Shown: piece after piece, positions 53,557-63,104 of the stretch
Position numbering within the stretch: the first letter of the stretch is position 1
Layout: each line of letters begins with the position of its first letter
Source of the DNA: Chloroflexota bacterium
Lineage (GTDB): Bacteria > Chloroflexota > Dehalococcoidia > JACPQK01
Direction: 5' to 3'
NCBI GenBank assembly: GCA_016190505.1
Contig: JACPQM010000069.1
Coordinates: forward strand, 1-64,000
DNA: 64,000 bases
Made by a program: the position numbers and the translations under genes
Notes under the pieces: model-generated
Databases searched by the model: none
Seen by the model: only the letters and a program-made list of their open reading frames with translations
What the model was told of the DNA's origin: nothing

Positions 53557-53975
53557 AGCGGCTCATCTTCGATACTAGCGTGTACGTCCACTATTTGCGA
53601 CGGGGCGATCTGGCTTCGGTCGTCGAGAGCATCACGGCCCGTGGCGTGGTGCACTTATCGGCAGTAGTAGCCGAGGAATTGCTGGTCGGAGCGCCGTCGG
53701 ACAGGGCAGTGCACTTTCTCTTGGCGCTTGTGAATCGTTTCTCGTCCGTCGGTCGGCTCGAAGTGCCGGAGCGGGAGGATTGGCTGAGAGCCGGGCAAGC
53801 TATCCGCCGCCTGGGACGCGAGCGTGGCTACGAGTTGGTGCGCCGTGCCAGGCTGACCAACGACGCGCTGATTGCGGCCGCAGCCTTCCGCACAGGAGCG
53901 ACGATTATCACTCGCAACGCCGAGGACTTTGCCCTGCTGCGACCTTATTTGCCGGTGGCCGTGGTCCCGATGTAG
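53553..53975 (+). CDS. PIN domain (VapC-type) toxin
   Basis: LIFDTSVYVHYLRRGD; VVAEELLVGA; LTNDALIAAAAFRTGATIITRNAEDFALL. Confidence 0.88.
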   Translation: MKRLIFDTSVYVHYLRRGDLASVVESITARGVVHLSAVVAEELLVGAPSDRAVHFLLALVNRFSSVGRLEVPEREDWLRAGQAIRRLGRERGYELVRRARLTNDALIAAAAFRTGATIITRNAEDFALLRPYLPVAVVPM

Positions 53976-54077
53976 GACAACCGGCGGGAGCAGGTTTGTC
54001 CCGACGAGTCGGGGATAGGTTCGAAACCTGAACCCGCATGGTAGGACGCTGGCTCGCGTGTTAGGGGCGCATACGCT

Positions 54078-54147
54078 GTAGGGGCGAAGCATCCGGCCGG
54101 TTACAAGGCCGTTCGCTGATCGGATGCTCCGGATGCTTCGCCCCTAC
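54078..54147. repeat. Inverted repeat with perfect 19-bp arms
   Basis: gtaggggcgaagcatccgg (54078-54096) and ccggatgcttcgcccctac (54129-54147). Confidence 0.92.
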
Positions 54148-54226
54148 GGTTGGACTTCTCTAAGAGCGGGGTGTTGACAACGCTGCCCCGCCGTAGCATC
54201 CTACGTGCATCACCCGCGGGAGGGAT

Positions 54227-56827
54227 ATGGTCATGGCCGGTGTCAAGGACGATGTCTGGCTGCATAGCGCTTGTTCGAGCTGCGTCAATAGCGACTGCCC
54301 CATCATAGTCCACCGCGTGGACGGGGTCATCGAGAAGATCGAGGGCGACCCCGATAACCCCCACAACTTCGGCAAGATCTGCTCCAAGGGCCACTCCGCC
54401 ATCATGTCCCTCTACGACCCATACCGGGTGCTCCATCCCCTGAAGCGCACCAACCCGCAGAAGGGCATCGGGGTGGACCCCCAGTGGCAGCAGATCTCCT
54501 GGGAGGAGGCCCTGACCACGGTCGCTGCCAAACTCAAGGAGGTGCGGGCTAAGGACCCCCGCCGCCTGTTCATGGGCTCCTTCGACCACATCGTGATGCA
54601 CCAGACCATGTACCCCTGGGCCCAGGCCTTCGGCACGCCGAACCTGCTGCTGGTGGGCGGCGCGTGGTACTGCGGCCCCGCCCTCCATACGGCGCTGTAT
54701 CTCACCGACGCCCAGTTCCACTCGGAGATTGATGCCGACTACTGCAAGTACGCCATACTCTTCGGCAACCAGATGGGCGGCAATGCAGGCTCGCTGTCCA
54801 CCACCATGGGCAAGAAGATGGCCGACGCCCGCCTCCGGGGCATGAAGCTGGTGGTGGTGGACCCCATCCTGACCAACATTGCGGCCAAGGCCGACGAGTG
54901 GCTGCCCATCCGCCCGGGCACGGACGGCGCCCTGGCCCTGGGCATGCTCAACGTGCTGCTCAACGAGTGCGGCATCCACGATGCGCCCTTCCTGAAGAAC
55001 CAGACCAATGCCCCCTACCTGGTGGGACCCGATGGCCTCTACGTGCGGGACTCTGAGACCAACAAGCCCCTGGTGTGGGACGCCGCCCGGGGCCGGGCTA
55101 TGCCTTTCGATGGCTCGCCTGAGGACCCCGCCCTGGAGGGCGACTACGAGGTGGGTGGCGTGCTGGCCCAGCCCGCATTCCAGCTCTTCCGGGAGAACGT
55201 CCGAAAGTACACGCCGGAGGCGGTGGCCGAGATCACGACCATCCCCGCCGAGGCTGTCCGCCGCATCGCCAAAGAGTATGGCGAGGCGGCGATGGTGGGC
55301 GCCAAGATTGTCTTCGAGGGGCAGGAGCTGCCCTACCGGCCGGTGGCCGTGAACCAGAACCGGGGGGCCAATGCCCACAAGCATGGCACCGTGACGGCCC
55401 TGGCCATCCAGTTGTTGAGCATTGTGGTGGGTGCGCTCTACGTCCCCGGCTCCCACATGGGCCTCAACGTGGTAGGTCCCGCCAAGTACGACTGGTCCTG
55501 GGAGCCCGAGGCCGACCCCGACGGCATGGTCCTGACCCCCGTCTCCAAAGCCTTCAGCCTCTACGACCACAGCTACCTCTACAACTTCGAGGACCGCATC
55601 CTGGAGCCGCCCTACTTCGCGGGCCAGGTGAAGTGGCCGCCGGACTCGCCCTACTTCAAAGAGCTTTATCCCCTGGGACTGGGCGCGGCGCCGGTCCTGG
55701 AAGTTGTGCTCTCCCAGCCCGAGAAGTACAATCCCCCCTATGTGCCCGAGATGATGGTGCTCTCCCGGTGTAACCTGATGATGGGCCGGGTGAACCCAGA
55801 GATCATGGCCGGCATCCTCAAGCGCGTGCCGTTCATCGTGGTCTTCGCCCAGCAGCTCGACGAGTCCGCTGAGTTCGCCGACATCGTGCTGCCCGACGCC
55901 CACGTCCTGGAGCGGCTGGACTTCTGCTCCCAGATGATGCACATCACCGAGAGTCCAGCCACCGGCCACTGGTACTTCGGCGTGCGCCAGCCCGTGGTGC
56001 CGCCCGCCGGGGAGTCGCGGCCCTGGCGAGAGGTGCTGCTGGACCTGGCCAGGCGCATCGGCATGCTGCCCGAGCTGAACACGTTGATGAACTTCCGCTA
56101 CGAGCTAAAGGAGCCCCACAAGCTCGACCCGGACCAGGAGTACGCCTGGGAGGAAATCTGCGACCGCTGGGGCAAGTCGCTCTTTGGCCCGGAATACGGT
56201 ATCGAGTGGTTCAAGCAGAACGGCTACCTGGTGTTCAAGCGCACGCCGCAGGAGATGTACCCCGGGCCGTTCCTCAAGCCCAAGTGGCCCATCTACTTCG
56301 AGAACTTCAAGCGGGCGGGGGTGGCCCTCCAGCCCCTGGTGGAGAAGTCGGGGCTGCCGGTGGACACCTCCGACTACGAGGGGTTGCTGGACTGGCGTCC
56401 CTGCCCGTCGTACGAGCACCGGCATGGCGAGTACGACCTGTATGCGGTGAACTACAAGCTGCCCATGCACTTCTTCTCCCATAGCCCGCAGAATGCCTGG
56501 CTCAATGAGATGGGCGAGCGCCACCCCTATGGCTATGACATCATGGTGCATACCGATGCCGCCCGGCGCCGGGGCATCAGCGATGGCGACTCCATCCGGG
56601 TGGAGTCCATCGCGGGGAAGGTCCAGGGCCGGGCCAAGCTCACCGAGGCCATTCACCCGGAGTGCGTGGGCATTGCGGGCAACTTCGGCGGCTGGTCGCG
56701 GGGCAAGCCCCTGGCCAAGGGCAAGGGTGTCCACTGGAATACACTCGTACCGCTGGGCATCGAGTACGTGGACGGCATCTCCAGCAACCTGGACGCCTGC
56801 CCAAGGGTGAAAGTGTACAAGGCATGA
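54227..56827 (+). CDS. Molybdopterin oxidoreductase catalytic subunit (Psr/Phs-like CISM)
   Basis: WLHSACSSCVNSDCPIIVHRVDGVIEKIEGDPDNPHNFGKICSKGHSAI; followed by PsrB- and NrfD-like subunits. Confidence 0.93.
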   Translation: MVMAGVKDDVWLHSACSSCVNSDCPIIVHRVDGVIEKIEGDPDNPHNFGKICSKGHSAIMSLYDPYRVLHPLKRTNPQKGIGVDPQWQQISWEEALTTVAAKLKEVRAKDPRRLFMGSFDHIVMHQTMYPWAQAFGTPNLLLVGGAWYCGPALHTALYLTDAQFHSEIDADYCKYAILFGNQMGGNAGSLSTTMGKKMADARLRGMKLVVVDPILTNIAAKADEWLPIRPGTDGALALGMLNVLLNECGIHDAPFLKNQTNAPYLVGPDGLYVRDSETNKPLVWDAARGRAMPFDGSPEDPALEGDYEVGGVLAQPAFQLFRENVRKYTPEAVAEITTIPAEAVRRIAKEYGEAAMVGAKIVFEGQELPYRPVAVNQNRGANAHKHGTVTALAIQLLSIVVGALYVPGSHMGLNVVGPAKYDWSWEPEADPDGMVLTPVSKAFSLYDHSYLYNFEDRILEPPYFAGQVKWPPDSPYFKELYPLGLGAAPVLEVVLSQPEKYNPPYVPEMMVLSRCNLMMGRVNPEIMAGILKRVPFIVVFAQQLDESAEFADIVLPDAHVLERLDFCSQMMHITESPATGHWYFGVRQPVVPPAGESRPWREVLLDLARRIGMLPELNTLMNFRYELKEPHKLDPDQEYAWEEICDRWGKSLFGPEYGIEWFKQNGYLVFKRTPQEMYPGPFLKPKWPIYFENFKRAGVALQPLVEKSGLPVDTSDYEGLLDWRPCPSYEHRHGEYDLYAVNYKLPMHFFSHSPQNAWLNEMGERHPYGYDIMVHTDAARRRGISDGDSIRVESIAGKVQGRAKLTEAIHPECVGIAGNFGGWSRGKPLAKGKGVHWNTLVPLGIEYVDGISSNLDACPRVKVYKA

Positions 56828-57600
56828 CCAACCTGTTGGCAACACTACGACGCAAGGAACAGCGGGGTTCCCGTGCTCGGTGTGTACTGTTGACGGACGG
56901 AACACCACAACAGGTGGCCAGTCGTCTGACCGCGCTGGTCGCCCCACATGGGACTGTCGAACCGGATCGCCACTCCTGGGCACCGCGTGGCTTTGTTGAT
57001 CCTGCCGAGGCCAAGCTGGGCCAGACGGCTGCTTTTCTACCTCCAGAACAGCGGGAGATGCTCCTTAACTGGTGGCTGGCTGTGCGCCATGGGAGACCTA
57101 ACATACCGAACTGGGACATCGTGAGCCTGGCCACCATTCACGGGCAGCAAGGCGTAATTCTGGTCGAGGCGAAGGCCCACAGCTCTGAACTGAGCGAAAA
57201 CGGGAAAACGCCGGGCAACGCGGACAACGACAAGGGCATACGCGCTGCGATCTTGCAGGCCAGCGAGGGCCTGAACAAAGTCGAATCTGGTTGGAACCTG
57301 ACGGCCGCCTCCTACTACCAGTTCTGCAATCGGTTCGCGTGGAGCTGGAAAATCGCCACTCTCGGTGTGCCGGTAGTTCTACTCTACCTCGGTTTTCTGA
57401 GGGCCCAAGAGATGCCCGATCCCTTTGAGTGCCACAACGAGTGGGAGTGCCTGGTTAAGTCCCACAGTGCAAAGTTGGTCCCCGAGGTGGTCTGGGGCCA
57501 GCCGTTGGACGTCGGTGGCGTTCCTCTCATCCCATTGGTCCGCAGTTTGGAATTGCCCTTGCATGGGGTGACCGCTGATGGTTCGACAAGCTCACCATGA
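56824..57600 (+). CDS. Putative PD-(D/E)xK nuclease-like protein (258 aa)
   Basis: ATG overlaps upstream stop (ATGA); NWWLAVRHGRPNIPNWDIVSLATIHGQQGVILVEAKAHSSEL matches D...ExK layout. Confidence 0.6.
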   Translation: MTNLLATLRRKEQRGSRARCVLLTDGTPQQVASRLTALVAPHGTVEPDRHSWAPRGFVDPAEAKLGQTAAFLPPEQREMLLNWWLAVRHGRPNIPNWDIVSLATIHGQQGVILVEAKAHSSELSENGKTPGNADNDKGIRAAILQASEGLNKVESGWNLTAASYYQFCNRFAWSWKIATLGVPVVLLYLGFLRAQEMPDPFECHNEWECLVKSHSAKLVPEVVWGQPLDVGGVPLIPLVRSLELPLHGVTADGSTSSP

Positions 57601-57636
57601 GAGGTTTGTGGTTCCGCTCACCCTGAGCCTGTCGAA
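57582..57636. repeat. TTCGACAAGCTCA...TGAGCCTGTCGAA inverted repeat
   Basis: Arms 57582-57594 and 57624-57636 with one mismatch; nuclease-like ORF stop lies between the arms. Confidence 0.85.
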
Positions 57637-57678
57637 GGGCGAGCGGCGTTTGCTGGACTCGGCATAGAGGGATTGCAT

Positions 57679-58281
57679 ATGGCACGGCTAGGCATGGTGA
57701 TTGATCTGAAACGGTGTATCGGCTGCTACTCGTGTGTGGCGGCCTGCAAGGCGGAGAACGGCACGCCCCCGGGCGTCTTCTGGGGGCGCGTCCTGGAGAA
57801 GGAGGAGGGTAAGTTCCCCGCCACCAAGCGGACGTTCTTGCCCGTGCTGTGCAACCACTGCCAGGAGCCGGCCTGCCTGCGGGTGTGCCCCACCGGCGCC
57901 ACCTCCCAGCGGCCCGATGGCATCGTGCTCATTGACTACAAGAAGTGCATCGGCTGCCGGGCGTGCATGGCGGCCTGCCCCTACCAGACGCGCTACTACC
58001 TTAATAGCATCCAGCCCTATTACCCGCTGGGCTTCACCCCCTTCGAGGAGCGCAAGTACCAGAAGTTCCAGCGGGGCGTGGTCACCAAGTGCACCTTCTG
58101 CCCGGAGCGGCTGGACCAGGGGCTGGAGCCTGCCTGCGTACAGACCTGCATCACCGGCGCCCGCTACTTCGGCGACCTGGCGGACCCCGCCAGCCAGGTC
58201 TCCCGGCTGTTGCGCGAGCGCTACGCCTTCCGCCTCCTCCCCGAAGCCGGCACCGAGCCTTCGGTCTATTATTTGGCGTGA
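57679..58281 (+). CDS. 4Fe-4S ferredoxin-type electron transfer subunit (PsrB/NrfC-like)
   Basis: DLKRCIGCYSCVAACKAENGTPPG; CNHCQEPACLRVCPTGA; CIGCRACMAACPYQTR. Confidence 0.95.
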   Translation: MARLGMVIDLKRCIGCYSCVAACKAENGTPPGVFWGRVLEKEEGKFPATKRTFLPVLCNHCQEPACLRVCPTGATSQRPDGIVLIDYKKCIGCRACMAACPYQTRYYLNSIQPYYPLGFTPFEERKYQKFQRGVVTKCTFCPERLDQGLEPACVQTCITGARYFGDLADPASQVSRLLRERYAFRLLPEAGTEPSVYYLA

Positions 58282-58409
58282 GGCGATAGCGATGACCAGG
58301 CCAAAAGGAGCGTTTGACCCCTGTGATGCTCCGGTATTGGTTATTGAGCAAATACGATGATTTTGCATGTCATTGGCTCTCAGAATGACACGTTGGTGAG
58401 GCGACAGCC

Positions 58410-59276
58410 ATGACGACAGTGACAGCGGACAAGTGGGTGGTGGGCTACCGCACTCAGCGGGAGTGGGCCTGGCTTATCAGCATCGCCTTCTTCCTGGGCG
58501 GAATAGGAGCGGGCCTGTTTATCCTGTCCACGTTCTTGGACTTCATCGTAGGGGCTGTGGTAGGCCTCTTGGTCGTGGCGGTGGGCAAAGGCACGGCGCA
58601 CCTGCTGTACCTGGGCCACCCCGAGCGGGCGTGGCGTGCTCTGATGCGCCCCCAGACGTCGTGGATCAGCCGGGGCCTTATCCTGGTGGTGGTGTTCGTG
58701 GTCTTCGGCACTCTCTCCCTGGTGGCTGGGGACAGCGCCGTGGGCGACGTGTTTGCGGGCGTCGCGGTGGCCGCGGCCCTGGGGGTGGCCGTGTACTCGG
58801 GGTTTGTGCTGGCCTACTCGCCGGCCATCTCCTTCTGGAACACGGCGCTGCTGCCGTTGCTTTTCCTGCTCTACAGCTTCCTGGGTGGCATCGCCCTGAC
58901 CTTTGTGCTCTACCCCTGGCACAACCAGGCCGTGGCTGGCGCCCGCGAGGTCCTGGAGACCGCCGAGGTGGGCCTGGTGCTGACGGCGCTGCTGTTCGTC
59001 GTGGTCTACCTGGCCACCATGTTCTACGGCGCCCTGCCTAGCCGGCAAGCCGTGCGGAATCTGGTAAGGGGCAGGCTTGCCACGCTCTTCCTTCTAGGCG
59101 TGGTTGGCGTCGGCCTTCTGATGCCTCTAGCCGTTGCGCTGGCCGTGCGCTTCGGGGGAGTGGAGGCGGCTACCGGCGCCTGGCTGCTGGTGGGGTCCGG
59201 CCTGCTGGAGCTTTGCGGTGGCCTGCTCTTCCGCTACTGCCTGCTGCGTGGCGGGGTGTTCTTCCCGCTGATCTGA
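58410..59276 (+). CDS. NrfD/PsrC-like membrane subunit
   Basis: Multi-TM; GHPERAWRALMRPQTSWISRG. Confidence 0.9.
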   Translation: MTTVTADKWVVGYRTQREWAWLISIAFFLGGIGAGLFILSTFLDFIVGAVVGLLVVAVGKGTAHLLYLGHPERAWRALMRPQTSWISRGLILVVVFVVFGTLSLVAGDSAVGDVFAGVAVAAALGVAVYSGFVLAYSPAISFWNTALLPLLFLLYSFLGGIALTFVLYPWHNQAVAGAREVLETAEVGLVLTALLFVVVYLATMFYGALPSRQAVRNLVRGRLATLFLLGVVGVGLLMPLAVALAVRFGGVEAATGAWLLVGSGLLELCGGLLFRYCLLRGGVFFPLI

Positions 59277-59829
59277 GGCTCGAGCAACGCTTCCTGGAAT
59301 TCTCGAAAAGTGCGGACCGCCGCGGCGATCCTTCGAGGATCAGATGCTGCGGCCAGCCGTGGCGGGTCGGTTGTCTTGTTGTACTCCTTGCCGTTTCGGC
59401 GGAAGATGTCACCCAGAAGCTTAGCGGGACGGCAATTGTTCTCAGGGTTGGACAGGTGGGGGACTCGCGCGTCCCCGCCGAGCACTTGGCGGAGCGCTTC
59501 GTTGTCGGCCATTAACCAGCCCTCGATGCTGTGGTCAACAACCACGTAGCTGATACTTAGCGTGGGAAGGCAGCCCTAAGTTGGGCTTGAACGGGCAATA
59601 CAGAGGCTCTAGTCTTCTCGATGTCCGTGCATTCCGAATCAATGCAAATGAGTACTTTGCTCAGCTGCTGGTGCAAGGAACGTGCAGCCTTGATTTGATT
59701 CACCAGTTCCTTGGTCTTCAGCATGTCTCCTTTGCGGACGAACCGGGCCTGTGGTGCAGAAGAACGAGGGACCGTCTTTCTGGCTAGGCCAATAATGGCA
59801 TCCCTACCACCCTTCTGGTCTTCCACCAC
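59234..59829 (-). pseudogene. DUF4276/TOPRIM-like protein, frame-disrupted near 59570
   Basis: VVEDQKGGRDAIIGLARK...KVLICIDSECTD (59557-59829) and YVVVDHSIEGWLMADNEALRQVLGGDARVPHLSNPEN (59234-59545) look like halves of one protein in different frames. Confidence 0.65.
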
Positions 59830-59837
59830 GAGTAGGA

Positions 59838-60938
59838 TCAGGGCACTGCTCCCAGATGTCCGGCATAGTAGAGTTCGCCCAGCCCCAGTTCTTTTAACGC
59901 CTTTCGGATACCGCGAATACTCGCCACCGGCTTCACCTTGGTTTCCCCATTCTCCTTCCAGACGATGAGCACGCTTTCCGGGGGCACATGATCAAGTAAA
60001 TATGGCGAGTGCGTGGTGATGATGACCTGGGAGTGGCGGCTGCCAGCCTTGAGTATCTCCGCCAGGTACTCCATCTGGTGGGAGTGCAGATGTGTATCGG
60101 GGTTCTCGAAAGCTACCAGGGGCGGAGGCTCTGGGACCAGCAGGGCAAGCAGAGTGGCCACCAAACGCACGCTGCCCTCGGACATGTTCCACGCCGGAAT
60201 GCGGCCCGGGATGCCCTTCTCCCGCCAGGCGACGTAGGTCTTGCCGTCTTCTGTAAGCGGCGAAAGCAGCTTCTCCACCTCTGGAATTGCCGCCTTCAGG
60301 TGCTCTTCGACTTCGGAGAAGACCTCGCTTTGCTCGCTGAATATCCAATGGAGGAGAGTGGCGACGTTGCCGCCATCGGGCGTGAGGCGAGTCTGCTTGG
60401 CTACTGGCTGCGGCTGGCGCATGACGTGGGCCAGGAAATCATAGAACGTCCAGCTTGACATGAGTCTCCTGGCTGCCGTTCTGCCGCTATTTCCAGGTGG
60501 GACAAGGAGGCTCTCTTGAGGCCCAACTGGGAATTCAGTTTTGTCGCCATGTACCAGACCGTCCTCACCTCTCAGAAAACCAGTTTCGCCACCAGAAAGG
60601 GCCTCCTTCTTGACCTTGACGTCCCTTTCAAATGTCGGTCCTTGCACTTCGAGTGCATATTCGAAAACATTACTGTCACGGTGCGGTGGCTGCCATAGCA
60701 CATGCAGCGAGATTAGGCGTTCTTGGTCGCCTCCCCACGCAACCTCTTTGAAGCCGTGCCGTCTTTCAAATGGCAGGTCCGTCCGACCTGTCGTTGCTAC
60801 TTCCGAGAGGAAGCGCAGGCAGTCCAGGATGTTGCTCTTGCCTGCGGCGTTGGGGCCTACTAGCACCGTCAGCGGCTTTAGCGGGATCTCGATGTCCTTG
60901 AGGCTCTTGTAGTTCTGGACCCGCAAGGTCTCTATCAT
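59838..60938 (-). CDS. AAA family ATPase (OLD/RecF-like)
   Basis: MIETLRVQNYKSLKDIEIPLKPLTVLVGPNAAGKSNILDCLRFL; VAFENPDTHLHSHQMEYLAEIL; VIITTHSPYLLDHVPPESVL. Confidence 0.92.
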   Translation of the reverse strand: MIETLRVQNYKSLKDIEIPLKPLTVLVGPNAAGKSNILDCLRFLSEVATTGRTDLPFERRHGFKEVAWGGDQERLISLHVLWQPPHRDSNVFEYALEVQGPTFERDVKVKKEALSGGETGFLRGEDGLVHGDKTEFPVGPQESLLVPPGNSGRTAARRLMSSWTFYDFLAHVMRQPQPVAKQTRLTPDGGNVATLLHWIFSEQSEVFSEVEEHLKAAIPEVEKLLSPLTEDGKTYVAWREKGIPGRIPAWNMSEGSVRLVATLLALLVPEPPPLVAFENPDTHLHSHQMEYLAEILKAGSRHSQVIITTHSPYLLDHVPPESVLIVWKENGETKVKPVASIRGIRKALKELGLGELYYAGHLGAVP

Positions 60939-61020
60939 CGCGCCCATTCTAGCACTTTCTTGGCGCTGGCTCATTGACACGGCCTGGCCTCGGTCTACAA
61001 TAGGGTTATAGGAGCGAGTC

Positions 61021-61209
61021 ATGGTGGCCTGCGCTTTTTGCAAAGAGCCTGTGGATGACAAGGAAGCTGTGACCCAGGGCGGGAAGCTCTACTGCTGCGA
61101 GGCCTGCGCCTTTCAGGGCAGCCTCAAGAAGGGGAGCATCTGCGGCTCGCAGTCCAGTGTGGAAGCCGGCATGGCGTACAACCGCCGCCAGGCGCAGAGC
61201 ACTGAATAG
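61021..61209 (+). CDS. Small cysteine-rich metal-binding protein (metallothionein-like)
   Basis: CAFCKEPVDDKEAVTQGGKLYCCEACAFQGSLKKGSICGS. Confidence 0.6.
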   Translation: MVACAFCKEPVDDKEAVTQGGKLYCCEACAFQGSLKKGSICGSQSSVEAGMAYNRRQAQSTE

Positions 61210-61316
61210 GTGCTACGCGGGGCGCGCGCCCCGTCGTGGGGTGTCGCCTGCGGCGGACCGCTCTCCTGGTGTTGGGGGGTTGGCTTGATGGGTGAACGGT
61301 GTATAATCGCCCCTGT

Positions 61317-62252
61317 ATGGCATCGAAGGTGCTGGTTACCGGCGGGGCTGGTTTCATCGGGTCCCACGTAGTGGACGCCTGTGTGGACAACGGCTACGAC
61401 GTGGCTGTGGTGGACGACCTGTCCACTGGCCGGCTCGAGAACGTGCACCCACGGGCGCGTTTCTACCAGGTGGACCTGAACGAGCCATCTCTCGCCGAGG
61501 TGCTGGAGACGGAGCGCCCCCAGGTGGTCGTCCATCACGCCGCGCAGATCAGCGTCAAGGTCTCCATGCAGGACCCATATCGGGATGCCCAGGTCAATGT
61601 CCTGGGTAGCTTGCGCCTGTTCCAGCTCTGTCACCAGTCTGGGGTGCGAAAGGTCGTCTTCGCCTCCAGCGGTGGCGCAATCTACGGCGATCCCCAGCGC
61701 CTTCCCTGCGACGAGGACCAGCCCACCCTACCTCTAAGTCCCTACGGCATTGCCAAGATGACCGTGGAGCATTATCTACGGGTGATGTGCCCCATATGGG
61801 GACTGGACTATACCATCTTGCGCTACGGCAACGTGTACGGGCCGCGGCAGGACCCTCAGGGGGAAGCGGGTGTAGTGGCCATCTTCACCGGCCGCATGCT
61901 CAGAGGCGAGCCTGTGACCATCAACGGCGACGGAGAACAGACCCGGGACTACGTATACGTGGGCGACCTGACGAGCGCCAACCTGCTAGCTCTGGACAAG
62001 GGATCAAGCGAAGCGTGTAATATCGGCTCCGGTGCGCCGGCGTCAGTCAACGAGGTCTTTGCACACCTGGCCCGTCTCACGGGCTACACGCTATCCCCAC
62101 ACCATGGCGCCCCGCTTTCCGGTGAGGTCAGGCACATCTATCTGAGTGTGGACAGGGCTTGGCGGGTGCTGGGCTGGCAGCCCACCATCAGGCTTGGCGG
62201 GGGCCTGGCACGTACTGTGGACTTCTTCCGCAGTGCTGCGCCGGCCCGGTAA
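61317..62252 (+). CDS. NAD-dependent epimerase/dehydratase (UDP-glucose 4-epimerase-like)
   Basis: VLVTGGAGFIGSHVVDACVDNGYDVAVVDDLSTG; SSGGAIYG; SPYGIAKMTVEHYL. Confidence 0.93.
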   Translation: MASKVLVTGGAGFIGSHVVDACVDNGYDVAVVDDLSTGRLENVHPRARFYQVDLNEPSLAEVLETERPQVVVHHAAQISVKVSMQDPYRDAQVNVLGSLRLFQLCHQSGVRKVVFASSGGAIYGDPQRLPCDEDQPTLPLSPYGIAKMTVEHYLRVMCPIWGLDYTILRYGNVYGPRQDPQGEAGVVAIFTGRMLRGEPVTINGDGEQTRDYVYVGDLTSANLLALDKGSSEACNIGSGAPASVNEVFAHLARLTGYTLSPHHGAPLSGEVRHIYLSVDRAWRVLGWQPTIRLGGGLARTVDFFRSAAPAR

Positions 62253-62298
62253 CCCCGTGCTGCGGCTTGGAACACCGGGTAGCCGCCACCAGCCAACG

Positions 62299-63075
62299 TC
62301 ACAGCGATGCCAGCCGCCGCCGTATGCGCAGCAGGTCTCGCAGGACCTGGTAGGCCAGGGGCCAAAGCCGCAGCTTGCTTTGCCTGCGGTTGGTCCAGGT
62401 CACCGGCATCTCCACGACGGAGTGCCCGAAATGCTGGGCCAGGCCCAACAGCTCTACGTCAAACAAGAAGCCGTCAGTGGTAAGCAGGGGAAACAGCTTC
62501 TGGGCGACGGCGCTGCGAAAGAACTTGAAGCCGCACTGGCTGTCGCGGACTCCCTTCAGGCCCACCAGTGAGTTCGCCGCCAGGCGAAAGTTACGGGAGA
62601 CCAGCCGCCGGTACCAGGGCTGGGGCACCAGTATGTGAGCGCCCCGCACCCGCCGGGAGGCGATGACGACGTCCGCTCCCTGCCCCAGGTGGGAGAGTGC
62701 GCCGACGACGGCCGAGAGGTCGGTGGACAGGTCCGCGTCCATGAACCCCGCATAGCGGCCTCTGGCCGCCAACATCCCTGTCTTCACGGCACAGCCCTTG
62801 CCCCGGTTCACTTCGTGGCGTATGACGCGGAAACGCGGGTCCCCCTGGGTGGCGCCAGCCGCCGCAGCCGAGGTATCATCCCCGCTCCCATCGTCCACGA
62901 CGATGACCTCCCAGCTTCGGGGGCCACGGTACGTTTCCAGGTAGTCCCGCAACCGGAGAAGGGCGTCGCGTATCCCCTGGCCCTCGTGATAGGCCGGCAC
63001 CACGATGGAGAGCTCTATGTCCTCTGAGTCGGAGGGCATGCGATTCTTGGGTATTATAGCAGGGTATCTGGGCAA
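62299..63075 (-). CDS. Glycosyltransferase family 2 (dolichyl-phosphate glucosyltransferase-like)
   Basis: LSIVVPAYHEGQGIRDALLRLRDYL; VVDDGSGDDT; NRGKGCAVKTGMLAARGRYAGFMDADLSTD. Confidence 0.92.
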   Translation of the reverse strand: MPRYPAIIPKNRMPSDSEDIELSIVVPAYHEGQGIRDALLRLRDYLETYRGPRSWEVIVVDDGSGDDTSAAAAGATQGDPRFRVIRHEVNRGKGCAVKTGMLAARGRYAGFMDADLSTDLSAVVGALSHLGQGADVVIASRRVRGAHILVPQPWYRRLVSRNFRLAANSLVGLKGVRDSQCGFKFFRSAVAQKLFPLLTTDGFLFDVELLGLAQHFGHSVVEMPVTWTNRRQSKLRLWPLAYQVLRDLLRIRRRLASL

Positions 63076-63104
63076 ACGGGGCTGTGATATAATCGGGGCG
63101 CCTG

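Noticed and set aside
54101-55969. 622-aa minus-strand ORF antisense to the molybdopterin oxidoreductase
   Set aside because: The plus strand encodes a clearly recognisable enzyme; long antisense ORFs are expected in GC-rich codon-biased DNA
59557-59590. Programmed ribosomal frameshift in the DUF4276-like gene
   Set aside because: No slippery heptamer is visible near the break; mutation or sequencing error is more likely, so it is reported only as a disruption
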